In this document: piece after piece, positions 7,064-14,890 of the stretch | Position numbering within the stretch: position 1 is the first letter of the stretch | How the letters are laid out: every line of letters begins with the position of its first letter | Source of the DNA: Candidatus Fermentibacteraceae bacterium | GTDB lineage: Bacteria; Fermentibacterota; Fermentibacteria; Fermentibacterales; JCC-6 | Direction: 5' to 3' | Assembly (NCBI GenBank): GCA_016936235.1 | Contig: JAFGPK010000052.1 | Location: forward strand, 1-32,678 | Length of the DNA: 32,678 nt | The notes under the pieces: model-generated | What the model was told of the DNA's origin: nothing | Seen by the model: the letters and a program-made list of their open reading frames with translations, nothing else | Databases searched by the model: none | Program-made: the position numbers and the translations under genes

Positions 7064-8325
7064 TGGCCGGAGATATCCTCGTGATAGGAGCCGGGGTGGC
7101 CGGTATGAAGGCTTCCCTCATGCTGGCTTCAGCCGGGAGAAAAGTGTTCCTCGTGGAGAAATCCTCGATGATAGGCGGTCGGGTCATACGATGCGAGGAT
7201 ATTTTTCCGGCCATGGAGTGCGCCACATGCATGGTCTCACCGATGCAGCAGGAAGTTCTCAGGACCGGACTGATCCAGGTGATAGCGAATGGACATGTGG
7301 TCTCGGTCGACGGCCCCCGGGGCGATTTCAGTGTAAGGCTGGCGCAGAGAGCGTCATCGGTGGACCCCCAGGCGTGCATCGGGTGCGCCGAGTGCTGGGG
7401 AGCATGCCCTGTAGAGGCCGACAATGAGTTCGAAGAGGGCCTCTCGAGGAGAAAAGCCATCTCCGTTCCCTGCGCCGGGGCACTGCCGAACGTACCATGG
7501 ATAGACAGGGGAGTATGTCTCAGGTGGACGGGAGAGCGGGACTGCAGCCTCTGCTCGGAGGCATGCGTCTTTGCAGCCATCGACTACGGAGACTCGGACA
7601 GGGAGATCCTGATCAAAGTGTCTGAGATCGTGCTTGCAACTGGTTATGATACAGGATCGAGTGCCCTCGAGACCGGCGGCAGCGCAGCCGTGTTCTCAGC
7701 TCCCGAATTCGAGCGGTACTACGCCTCGAACGGACCAACTTCCGGCGAACTCGTCAGAAAGGACGGCGCACGGCCAGGTTCCGCCGCCATCCTGGTCCAC
7801 GCGGGGGGGATCGGGTCTCATTCTCCGATAAACACGATGTATTGCCTGAAATTCCTCCACTACCTCCATGAGAAGCTCCCGGAGATCCGGCCCCTGGTCC
7901 TGCTGGACGATTCATACTGTCCGGACATTGTAAGCGACGTCCACCACTTTCTGTGGGAGGGCACCGGGGCTGAGATCATCCTCCACTCGGGTCCCGTTCG
8001 CTGGGAGGGAAGTGAAGGCTGTGCAAGGCTGTTCTGGAAGAATGCCGAAGGAGACCGGGAGAGGGATATCGACCTGCTGATCCTCGGTACACCGATGCTC
8101 CCCTCGGAAGGAACAAGGGAGATGATCCGGCTGCTTGGGATGGAATCGGATGTAAAGGGCTTCGCCCTTAATCCGGACCCTCTGCTGTCATCGGTGGGTA
8201 CTTCCATATCGGGTATCTTCACAGCAGGTTGCGCAGGCGGTCCGATGAGCATAGCCGCCTCCGTGACGAGCGCCTCGGCCGCTGTGGGCAGGATCCTTTC
8301 ATACAATACAGGGACAGCGGGCTGA
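7063..8325 (+). CDS. hdrA: HdrA-like FAD/iron-sulfur protein (with inserted ferredoxin region)
   Basis: A 420-residue HdrA/QmoA-like flavoprotein. GTG 7063 is the chosen start: it immediately precedes the FAD-binding motif DILVIGAGVAGM (4-15) and overlaps the MvhD stop. Residues Cys44, Cys53 and Cys56 (MECATCMVSPMQ) match the HdrA-specific cysteine region near the flavin. Two ferredoxin-type sets follow: C105xxC108xxC111xxxC115 and C152...C161xxC164xxxC168. The C-terminal part has the closing FAD motif (SGIFTAGCAGGP). In heterodisulfide reductases HdrA is the flavin-based electron-bifurcating subunit. Unlike full-length HdrA it lacks the N-terminal GVFICxCG domain and the C-terminal ferredoxin, both of which occur in the next gene. 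It probably forms a complex with MvhD and the second HdrA-like protein. Confidence 0.9.
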   Translation: MAGDILVIGAGVAGMKASLMLASAGRKVFLVEKSSMIGGRVIRCEDIFPAMECATCMVSPMQQEVLRTGLIQVIANGHVVSVDGPRGDFSVRLAQRASSVDPQACIGCAECWGACPVEADNEFEEGLSRRKAISVPCAGALPNVPWIDRGVCLRWTGERDCSLCSEACVFAAIDYGDSDREILIKVSEIVLATGYDTGSSALETGGSAAVFSAPEFERYYASNGPTSGELVRKDGARPGSAAILVHAGGIGSHSPINTMYCLKFLHYLHEKLPEIRPLVLLDDSYCPDIVSDVHHFLWEGTGAEIILHSGPVRWEGSEGCARLFWKNAEGDRERDIDLLILGTPMLPSEGTREMIRLLGMESDVKGFALNPDPLLSSVGTSISGIFTAGCAGGPMSIAASVTSASAAVGRILSYNTGTAG

Positions 8326-9539
8326 TGCCTGTCAGGACCGGCGTGTTCATCTGCAGCTGCGGCCCCAATGTGGGCGGCAGGATGGATATAGAGAGGATAG
8401 CGGCGGAAGCGGCCGGAATGACCGGCGTGGTCCTGGCGGAGACCTTCGGGCTGTTATGCTCCCCGAAGGGGAAGCAGTATCTGGCGGAGAAGATAAGGGA
8501 GAACAGGCTTGACAGGGTGGTGATAGCCGCCTGTTCCCCGAGGGAGCATGAGGCTACTTTCATGCAGGTCTGCGAATCGGCCGGACTCAACCCGTTCATG
8601 ATGGAGATGGCCAATATCCGTGAACAGGTGGCCTGGGTCACCTCCGACCCGCAGGCAGCCACGCGGAAGGCTCTGAGGGTGGTCACGGCTGCGGTGGACA
8701 GGATCGACCGTCACATACCCCTGCAGAAGACCAGCATCGTGTGCAACCCTGAAGTGATGGTAGTCGGAGGCGGGATAGCAGGAATGACGGCTTCCCTGCT
8801 GCTGGCTGACGCGGACAGGAGGGTCACCCTCCTGGAACGAAGCGTGGAGCTTGGCGGTCTGACAGACGCTGAGACTGCCGGAAAAGCCCGTGAACTGGCC
8901 GTCCTTGTCTCCCGGCGAGATGAGATAACGGTCCTCACTGGCAGCGAACCGCGGGAAATAGTCGGTTTCTTCGGCAATTTCATCGTCAGCGTCGACGATG
9001 ACCAGGATGTCATCAGGGTTGGGTCCATCGTGCTGGCCACCGGATGCAGATGGAACGGACCCGGAACAGCCGAGCCGGCAGAGGGATTTGCCGATATCGC
9101 CCGAATGCTTCGCGTGCCTTTGGATGAGACGGGCTTCCCAGGAAGGGAACACGATTCCCTTGCGCCGGTCTCCACCCCCATCGACGGCATCCATCTGGCG
9201 GGCTGCGCAGGCGGTCCATGCAGCCTGGAAGAGGCTGTCAGAAGCGCTGAGGCCGCGGCCGGAACCATACTCTCCACACTGGTCCCTGGCCGGGAAGTCG
9301 AGACGGAGCCAAGGACCTCGGTAATATCGGAGACCCTGTGCAGGGGGTGCCGGACATGCATGGACGTCTGCGGTTTCGGAGCCATATCATTCGACTCCGA
9401 GAGGAATGTCTGCACCGTGAACGGCGTACTGTGCAAGGGATGCGGCAACTGCGCCGCGGCATGCCCTTCCGGTGCTGTGAGATCGATGCACTTCACGCCT
9501 GATCAGTTAAGGTACCAGATGACGGGAGCCCTGAGATGA
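8325..9539 (+). CDS. HdrA-like flavoprotein (N-terminal HdrA domain plus C-terminal 2[4Fe-4S] ferredoxin)
   Basis: A 404-residue second HdrA/QmoB-like protein. ATG 8325 overlaps the preceding TGA stop by one base. Residues 1-130 are the HdrA N-terminal domain, beginning GVFICSCGPNVGG (6-18) with Cys10 and Cys12, and containing VVIAACSPREHE. The FAD motif is MVVGGGIAGM (145-154), the second FAD part LATGCRW (237-243), and the closing motif GIHLAGCAGGPC (288-299). The flavin domain is short, about 190 residues, and lacks the inserted ferredoxin region. The C-terminus carries C339xxC342xxC345xxxC349 and C370xxC373xxC376xxxC380. It therefore supplies the parts missing from the first HdrA-like protein. 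A pair with QmoA/QmoB-like division of work is the closest known analogy. Whether it binds FAD needs structure-level comparison. Confidence 0.88.
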   Translation: MPVRTGVFICSCGPNVGGRMDIERIAAEAAGMTGVVLAETFGLLCSPKGKQYLAEKIRENRLDRVVIAACSPREHEATFMQVCESAGLNPFMMEMANIREQVAWVTSDPQAATRKALRVVTAAVDRIDRHIPLQKTSIVCNPEVMVVGGGIAGMTASLLLADADRRVTLLERSVELGGLTDAETAGKARELAVLVSRRDEITVLTGSEPREIVGFFGNFIVSVDDDQDVIRVGSIVLATGCRWNGPGTAEPAEGFADIARMLRVPLDETGFPGREHDSLAPVSTPIDGIHLAGCAGGPCSLEEAVRSAEAAAGTILSTLVPGREVETEPRTSVISETLCRGCRTCMDVCGFGAISFDSERNVCTVNGVLCKGCGNCAAACPSGAVRSMHFTPDQLRYQMTGALR

Positions 9540-10600
9540 AGGGTATCCCTCTGGAAACCTGTGATTCCCTGCGTCATGCTCTGGGATGGATCATGAGGAA
9601 AGCCCTTCAGGATGGAGTGGTGGATCATGTGCTCGTACCCTCAAGGGGTCCGGAGGACTCCTTTCCCTGGATACTGGCCGCAAGACCTGAACCGCTGAGC
9701 GATGCCGAACCGATACCGCCTGTGATGTCGGTCCAGGGAGCAAGGGCACTGTCATCGGTGACGGGATCAACGTCCGAGGGCGCGATGCTGGCCGTCATGC
9801 GCCCCTGTGAGGCAAGGGCTTCCATCGAGGTTGCGAAGCTCCGGCAGTCGGACCTGAGCAGCGTGGTTGTCCTGACCATGGACTGCCCGGGAGCCGTTCC
9901 CCTTGCCCGGTACCGGGATGGCGACATCATGGAGCCCGACCCGGAGGATCCGGAGTCTCTTCGTCCGCTGTGCAGGCAGTGTACCGGCTTCACAGCCGCC
10001 GGCGACCTCTGTCTGGTCCGTTCAGGGGAGAACGTTCTGGCGGTCCCGCTGACTGAAGGGGGCCGTCGATTCGCAGCTGCCCTGGGACTGGATGGGGAGG
10101 GCGACCTCGATGAGTGGCTGGAATGGAAGGAAGGGCTGGGGAAGCAGCGCGAGAGGACGGGGGAGGAAGCCAGGCAGAGCCTGAAAGAGGATACCCGGGG
10201 CCTGTCGGGTCTGGCCGCCGTTTACAGCGGATGCGTCGGTTGCCGCAGCTGTCGGACCGTCTGCCCGGTGTGCTACTGCAGACTCTGTTTCATTGACATG
10301 AAAGACAGGAGAAGTCCGGCCGCCGCCCATCTTGACCGTTCGGTCTCCGCCGGGGCCGCCAGGCTGGTTTCCGATACACTGCTCTTCCACATAGGACGCA
10401 TGGCCCATATGAGCCTCTCCTGCGTGGCCTGCGGAATGTGCGAGGATGCCTGCCCGGCGGATATACCCGTTGGAAGGCTCGTAAGCATGGTCGGCAGGGA
10501 GACGGCGGCACTGTTCGATTACACGGCGGGTGAGGACCCTGACGAACCACTTCCGCTTAGCACTTTCCTGACGGAGGAACTCCATGATTTCGAAGACTGA
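9536..10600 (+). CDS. FdhB/FrhB-like iron-sulfur flavoprotein, copy 1
   Basis: A 354-residue member of the coenzyme F420 hydrogenase/formate dehydrogenase beta-subunit family. ATG 9536 overlaps the previous stop as ATGA. The N-terminal region has PVMSVQGARALSSVT (62-76) and the signature AVMRPCEARASIEVAKLRQ (86-104), then TMDCPGAVP (114-122). The C-terminal part has C233xxC236xxC239xxxC243 followed by CYCRLC (246-251), and a second cluster motif C296xxC299xxC302xxxC306. In relatives this subunit holds FAD and clusters and connects NAD(P)H, F420 or formate to MvhD-HdrA. No catalytic partner such as FdhA is present here, so it may use a soluble pyridine or flavin donor; that is inference. It is 23 bases from its paralogue. 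Confidence 0.85.
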   Translation: MKGIPLETCDSLRHALGWIMRKALQDGVVDHVLVPSRGPEDSFPWILAARPEPLSDAEPIPPVMSVQGARALSSVTGSTSEGAMLAVMRPCEARASIEVAKLRQSDLSSVVVLTMDCPGAVPLARYRDGDIMEPDPEDPESLRPLCRQCTGFTAAGDLCLVRSGENVLAVPLTEGGRRFAAALGLDGEGDLDEWLEWKEGLGKQRERTGEEARQSLKEDTRGLSGLAAVYSGCVGCRSCRTVCPVCYCRLCFIDMKDRRSPAAAHLDRSVSAGAARLVSDTLLFHIGRMAHMSLSCVACGMCEDACPADIPVGRLVSMVGRETAALFDYTAGEDPDEPLPLSTFLTEELHDFED

Positions 10601-10623
10601 TCCCTTCCGCCGGAGGTGCTGCA

Positions 10624-11715
10624 TTGACTGAGAGCCGTTACATCGTCAGCCCTGAGGAGTACGGTGACGGTACAAGGAGAGTCCTGAGGCAGCTCCTGGC
10701 GTCCGGCGCCATGGGGTCCGTGTTCGCGATGCGTCGCACCGGGGAGGAAGGCAGCTTCTGCTACTCGCTCGTATCCGATCCATCCATGGTGGATGACATC
10801 GTTCCCTTCTATCCGGTCATGCCTGTCCAGGCCGCCAGGGCTCTTACACAGCTCACCATCACCAGGCCTCTCGACAGACCTGTGGCCGCCCTTCTCCGCC
10901 CGTGCGAGGTCAGGGCTTTCGTGGAGAACGTCAAGCAGTCGCAGGGGAGTATGGAGAACCTGTTCATAATAAGCTGCACCTGTCCTGGTGTTGTGCCGAC
11001 GGCGGACATCAGGGACATGAAGGACGAGATCGCAATCAGGGAACGTGAGTTCGTTATCAGGGACGCCTGCTCCGCCTGCATCGAGTTCGTGCCGGGACCT
11101 CAGACGGATATGGTACTGCTGATGGCCTGCGACGACCCGCCGGAGGGCACCAGACTCCTCCTGCAGTCGAGAAGGGCTTTGGAGACCGCTGCCGGACTCG
11201 ATGGATTCGAAATGGAGACGGACCGTCCGCTCGGGGAGCTGACAGCCGTTACGGCCCGTCAGAGGGCGAGCAGTCGCAACAGACTGTTGAAGAATGCTCC
11301 CGTGGCCGGACGGGGCCTTGAGGATCTTGTGTCGATGTTCTCCATGTGCATAGGATGCCGCGCCTGCAGGCAGGCCTGTCCTCTATGCAACTGCATCCTG
11401 TGCGATTACGAGACCGCCAGGACCATTCACACGCCTGAACTCGTCAGGGAGGAATCGAATCGAAGGGGAGCAGTGAGAGTTCCCTCGGGCTCCATTCAGT
11501 TCCAGCTGGGGAGGCTGAACCATATCGCCCCCTACTGCACGGGGTGCGGCCAGTGCAGCGATGTGTGCCCCGTTCACATACCCGTTGCGGAGATCTTCAT
11601 AAGGGCTGCCGAACTTGTCCAGACATCCCTGGGGTACTCCCCGGGGAAAGACATTGATGATGCCCCGGCGCTTTCCACCTATGTCGAAGGCGAACTGCAG
11701 GATATCACTGACTGA
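10624..11715 (+). CDS. FdhB/FrhB-like iron-sulfur flavoprotein, copy 2
   Basis: A 363-residue paralogue of the preceding gene, starting at TTG 10624 with GGAGGTG (10612-10618) five bases upstream. It shows the same signatures: PVMPVQAARALTQLT (64-78), ALLRPCEVRAFVENVK (89-104) and CTCPGVVP (118-125). Cluster ligands are C242xxC245xxC248xxxC252 with CNCILC (255-260), and C305xxC308xxC311xxxC315. Sequence between motifs differs a lot from copy 1, for example in the middle region, so the two are old duplicates with probably distinct roles, perhaps as a heterodimer or two entry points for electrons. This is the last gene of the operon; it ends 15 bases from the end of the convergent exported-protein gene, and I see no clear terminator in that gap. 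Confidence 0.85.
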   Translation: MTESRYIVSPEEYGDGTRRVLRQLLASGAMGSVFAMRRTGEEGSFCYSLVSDPSMVDDIVPFYPVMPVQAARALTQLTITRPLDRPVAALLRPCEVRAFVENVKQSQGSMENLFIISCTCPGVVPTADIRDMKDEIAIREREFVIRDACSACIEFVPGPQTDMVLLMACDDPPEGTRLLLQSRRALETAAGLDGFEMETDRPLGELTAVTARQRASSRNRLLKNAPVAGRGLEDLVSMFSMCIGCRACRQACPLCNCILCDYETARTIHTPELVREESNRRGAVRVPSGSIQFQLGRLNHIAPYCTGCGQCSDVCPVHIPVAEIFIRAAELVQTSLGYSPGKDIDDAPALSTYVEGELQDITD

Positions 11716-11730
11716 CCGATACCGGAGGAG

Positions 11731-12231
11731 CTACCTGCCGCCGCCCCCCCGCGGGTCCGACACCACTTCCTCTTCTCCCGCCCCGTAGATGTAATCGTAA
11801 GGAGTGGTGAAGAAGTCGTCCAGCAGAACCTCGGGCTCTCCGATCGCCCTCAGGGAATCGCCCCACTCTTCGAAGGTAGTCCCCCCAGCTGAGGCGTCCA
11901 CCACTCGTAGCAGGCGGACCATTTCTTCCTCATGCATCAGCCAGGTTTCCACATCCTCTATTTCAAGTACCACCGCCTGGTCCACATGCAGGGCGAGGAA
12001 GTAGTTGAGAAGGGGATCGAAGGACCAGAAAGCTTCGGTCCCGCCGTTTCGCAGGTCTACGACGGCGAGAGTGCGTTCGTCCCCGATCTGGAATCCCATC
12101 ATAGTTCCGGTCCTGGTGATGTTGCCGTATACGATGTCAGGAGGAAGCTCGAAGTCGTCGGCCACGACCCCTACAAGCAGAGCGAGTATGAGAAACAGGC
12201 TCAAATCCCACCTTCCTTTTGAAATCCGCAT
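11731..12231 (-). CDS. Exported protein of unknown function
   Basis: A predicted 166-residue secreted protein I do not recognise. From ATG 12231 it has a basic n-region (RISKGRW) and a hydrophobic stretch SLFLILALLVGVVA, then a mature part beginning near DDFELPPD. A TTG at 12204 has a better ribosome site (AGGAAGG, 12217-12211) but would leave the signal peptide without positive charge, so the start is uncertain. The mature region is acidic and ends in a glycine-rich tail (DPRGGGGR). It has no cysteine motif or known catalytic pattern. It lies downstream of birA on the same strand with about 140 bases between, containing a possible hairpin at 12324-12349. Confidence 0.6.
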   Translation of the reverse strand: MRISKGRWDLSLFLILALLVGVVADDFELPPDIVYGNITRTGTMMGFQIGDERTLAVVDLRNGGTEAFWSFDPLLNYFLALHVDQAVVLEIEDVETWLMHEEEMVRLLRVVDASAGGTTFEEWGDSLRAIGEPEVLLDDFFTTPYDYIYGAGEEEVVSDPRGGGGR

Positions 12232-12323
12232 TCCCGTCAAAGGATCATTTCAGACAGCTCTTCCGCTTCTCTGAAGTGATACTCAGGCAGATGAATATTG
12301 TTCCCTCCCATCCCCGGCGCAAT

Positions 12324-12349
12324 CCCGCTTCCGGGAAATCGAAGCCGGG
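12324..12349 (-). terminator. Possible hairpin after birA
   Basis: CCCGCTTC and GAAGCCGGG pair with one bulged base around a nine-base loop, 22 bases past the birA stop. No T tract follows on the minus strand, so an intrinsic terminator is doubtful; it may only slow the polymerase between birA and the downstream exported-protein gene. Confidence 0.25.
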
Positions 12350-12370
12350 CTCCGCTTTCTCCCAGGGGGG

Positions 12371-13363
12371 TCAGACGATTTCGAACTTCCCGTGCAGCGT
12401 GGCGTCCCCGGCATAGACCAGCTGCACAGAACCGTCACTGAGCTGGAGCCTGAGAGCCCCGCTTTCGGTTATGCCCATGGATCTCCCGGTTATTATCCTG
12501 CTGGCGGTCCTGACGTCTATCCTTCTTCCAAGGAGGAGGGATCCGGCTTCCCACTCCTTCAGGAAGCATTTCAGGCTGCCTTCGGCCAGCCATTGATCGT
12601 AAACGGCCTCGAAATCCTCCAGAAGCTTTGCCGCAAGACGGGACCTTGATTGACTGCATCCTGTCTCCATGAGAAGAGATGTGGCCGTTTCAGGCATATC
12701 ACTGTTCAGAGGGTCCATGTTCACGTTGATACCAGTTCCCACCACGACATGCTCCACCCTGTCCATCTCAGCCTTCATCTCGCACAGGGTACCGCTGATC
12801 TTCCTGCCTCCGCAGAATACGTCGTTCGGCCACTTCACTCCGCAGTCCAGCCCCGGACAGAGACGCCCCAGCGCCCTCATGGATGCTATCACTGAGATAA
12901 CGGGGATCTGGGAAGCTTCGGCCGGTGATACCGGGGGTCTGAGGATCATGGACAGATAGAGATTGGTCCCGGGTGGCGAATGCCATTCGCGGCCCTTTCT
13001 TCCCCTGCCCGCTGTCTGACTGTCGGCGGTTACCACCGTGCCGTGCAGGGCACCCTGGGCTGCCAGCATCATGGCAAGGATGTTGGTGGAATCAACTGAT
13101 TTCATGTAGATTATATCCCTGCCCAGCCAGCGGGCGGTGCTGTGACGACCTATTTCATCGGCAGTGGGAAGATCGATGCTTTCCAGGAGCCTGTATCCCC
13201 TGTTCGACACCGCGTCTATGGAATAACCGGTTTCCCGGAGACTGTTCACGTTCTTCCAGACGGCGGTCCGGGATATCCCGAGTTCGGATGAGATATCCTG
13301 TCCCGAGACATACCGTCCGCTGTCGCGGAGGATACGAAGTATCCTGCTGGCGCTTTCACCCAT
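12371..13363 (-). CDS. birA: Bifunctional biotin protein ligase / biotin operon repressor
   Basis: A 330-residue BirA. It makes biotinyl-5'-AMP from biotin and ATP and attaches biotin to a lysine of carboxylase carrier proteins; it can also repress biotin genes. Residues 1-60 are a winged helix-turn-helix (SGQDISSELGISRTAVWKNVNSLR), so it is the two-function class. The ligase domain shows the biotin/ATP loop GRGRKGREWHSP (119-130), NLYLSM, KWPNDV (177-182) and KISGTLCEM with Lys188. A C-terminal SH3-like domain follows from about residue 275. Start is ATG 13363 with a modest GGGGA site. A strong promoter lies upstream at 13429-13457. No biotin synthesis gene or carboxylase is in this window. 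Confidence 0.95.
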   Translation of the reverse strand: MGESASRILRILRDSGRYVSGQDISSELGISRTAVWKNVNSLRETGYSIDAVSNRGYRLLESIDLPTADEIGRHSTARWLGRDIIYMKSVDSTNILAMMLAAQGALHGTVVTADSQTAGRGRKGREWHSPPGTNLYLSMILRPPVSPAEASQIPVISVIASMRALGRLCPGLDCGVKWPNDVFCGGRKISGTLCEMKAEMDRVEHVVVGTGINVNMDPLNSDMPETATSLLMETGCSQSRSRLAAKLLEDFEAVYDQWLAEGSLKCFLKEWEAGSLLLGRRIDVRTASRIITGRSMGITESGALRLQLSDGSVQLVYAGDATLHGKFEIV

Positions 13364-13428
13364 GGACTGATCCCCAACACTTTTTTACGGAAATGATGAT
13401 TCCTGTCCCGCAATGGACTTCAAGCGTG

Positions 13429-13457
13429 ATTATTCGTAACCGGCCGCATATTGTCAA
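13429..13457 (-). promoter_or_regulatory. Promoter of birA
   Basis: On the minus strand TTGACA (13457-13452, perfect) and AATAAT (13434-13429, five of six) are 17 bases apart. Transcription would start near 13422, giving a leader of about 60 bases before the birA ATG at 13363. The block is AT-rich against GC-rich surroundings. Confidence 0.65.
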
Positions 13458-13571
13458 CTATTTATCGAATACCAGTTCACGTTATTGAGCGGACGAGCAC
13501 TTCCGAAACCAGTATCCGGATGCTCATGCAGCTTCCCGCATCCCGCGGACGGGGTGTCACCCATCCCCCTG

Positions 13572-14027
13572 TCAGGGTCTCGGGACCATGAGCTGGTCCA
13601 CGTTGAACATCCCGCTCTCGATATCTATACCGGTCACCTCATCGCCCAGGGATACATGGACAGGTACGGGTTCCAGAGTCCCGTCATCCGCAGGAGCGCA
13701 GAATACTGCGCCCACCAGAACACGGCTGAACTCCGGATCCGTCCAGGCGAATACCACATAGGTCCCCGGTTCGCAGACGGTTATGGTGTACTCGATGTTC
13801 GCCCCGGTATCGAACGACCCTCCGGAATAGACGGCGAAGGTGCTCCTGGAATCAATGTTCTTTGCGTATACATACATGGGCGGGAACCAGTCCGACGGGT
13901 AACCCGCTATCCTGCCGGATATCGTAGCGACGGTGTGCTCTGCGGGTCCTTCCGATGCCATCAGGGCACCCGAGTTCAAAAGCATCAGTAACGCACCCAG
14001 AGACACCAGGACCCTGTTTCCGGTCAT
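13572..14027 (-). CDS. Exported protein of unknown function
   Basis: A 151-residue predicted secreted protein. ATG 14027 is preceded by GGGAGGTG at good spacing. Residues 1-23 make a signal peptide (MTGNRVLVSLGALLML...) ending near ALMASEG. The mature part begins THR/VAL-rich with ISGRIAGYP, and has a GTYVVFAWTDPEFSRVLVGAVFCAPADDG segment, suggesting a beta-sandwich, carboxypeptidase-regulatory-like or transthyretin-like fold (an ISGRI...G...VYAKN...Y.GGSFDTG...Y.ITVCEPGTY.V pattern). That fold call is a guess from the pattern of strands. It is transcribed toward birA but ends about 208 bases from it; birA has its own promoter in that gap. Confidence 0.68.
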   Translation of the reverse strand: MTGNRVLVSLGALLMLLNSGALMASEGPAEHTVATISGRIAGYPSDWFPPMYVYAKNIDSRSTFAVYSGGSFDTGANIEYTITVCEPGTYVVFAWTDPEFSRVLVGAVFCAPADDGTLEPVPVHVSLGDEVTGIDIESGMFNVDQLMVPRP

Positions 14028-14260
14028 ACGACACCTCCCGTGATCATCGGTCATAGTGAATGCAGCAGGGAGACACACAAGACAGGAGTGACTCCGGTGT
14101 CACCCGGTCCCTTCTCCGGATCGCCGCCCACCAGTATACCCGTCTCGAGGACGAGCCTCCAGCGATTCTCGTTCAGGGTCATTTCAACACCGCACCAGCC
14201 GCGCCCGGCGGTCCCGTCATCATGACATGAAGTATGAACACAGTCAGAAGAGGAGCTCCG

Positions 14261-14731
14261 TTACTCATCGACCCCTCCCTTTGTCCTGGTTGTTCCTGCA
14301 GGATTCCCACTCCCGTGCAGCAGCTTGGAATCCAGTCCTATGTATGGTTTGATATCAAGCAGCGGTGAACCGTCAAGGGCGCTGAGCCCGGAGGTGTATA
14401 CCCTTGCGCCGTCCACTCTGATGATCCGAGCCACGTCCAGACCGATGGGATTCGGCCGGTTGGGTGACCGGCTGGCGAAGAGGCCCACGGACTTCCCGTT
14501 CATATGGGGGGGATGGGCGATGTTCGAACCGTCGTAACCCCTGATCCTGTCCATGTGGAACAGGACGATTATGTATTCGAAACCCTCCAGGTCCAGGAGG
14601 GCGGTCTCAAGACCCGGGAGCACTTCCAGATAGAACTGCCCTGTAACATCATCCTCCCTTCCCTGTGATGGAGCCCTCTCCCTGTAGGGCGATCGGATGA
14701 TCCCAATTGGATGGTATTCTATACTGTCCAT
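14261..14731 (-). CDS. trmO: TrmO-like tRNA (N6-threonylcarbamoyladenosine37-N6)-methyltransferase
   Basis: A 156-residue protein of the TrmO/TsaA (UPF0066) family, which uses S-adenosylmethionine to methylate t6A37 in tRNAs for threonine codons, improving decoding. The start PIGIIRSPYRERAPSQGRE (7-25) and the family signature ASRSPNRPNPIGL (92-104) are clear, as is FHMDRIRGYDG. ATG 14731 is chosen because GGAGGAA directly precedes it; longer in-frame starts upstream lack homology to the family. Length suits the single-domain bacterial or archaeal form without the C-terminal extension of E. coli TrmO. In some bacteria TsaA-like proteins are annotated as metal-linked methyltransferases, so the tRNA target is from family knowledge. 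It is divergent from the kinase gene at 14891. Confidence 0.88.
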   Translation of the reverse strand: MDSIEYHPIGIIRSPYRERAPSQGREDDVTGQFYLEVLPGLETALLDLEGFEYIIVLFHMDRIRGYDGSNIAHPPHMNGKSVGLFASRSPNRPNPIGLDVARIIRVDGARVYTSGLSALDGSPLLDIKPYIGLDSKLLHGSGNPAGTTRTKGGVDE

Positions 14732-14890
14732 TTTCCTCCATGATGTCTGAGCGATAATACCATCCCGGGACCCGGTTTCAAAGCTCGGGTACCCCGCGAA
14801 TATGGTCCCAAGGTACTTGCCTCGGCTCACATCGAACTGTTATATGATACCCGAGTGTGAAAATCGTCCCATTAAACAGGGGTATCCAGC

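Noticed and set aside
13364-13571. Gap between birA and the exported protein gene, examined for an RNA or a biotin operator
   Set aside because: Only the birA promoter is evident. A long symmetric biotin-type operator was not found.
14051-14182. A 43-codon minus-strand frame starting MTLNENRWRLVLETG between two genes, with coding-like codons
   Set aside because: It is short, has no ribosome site before its ATG, and no recognised motif; it might be a gene remnant, but I cannot support it.
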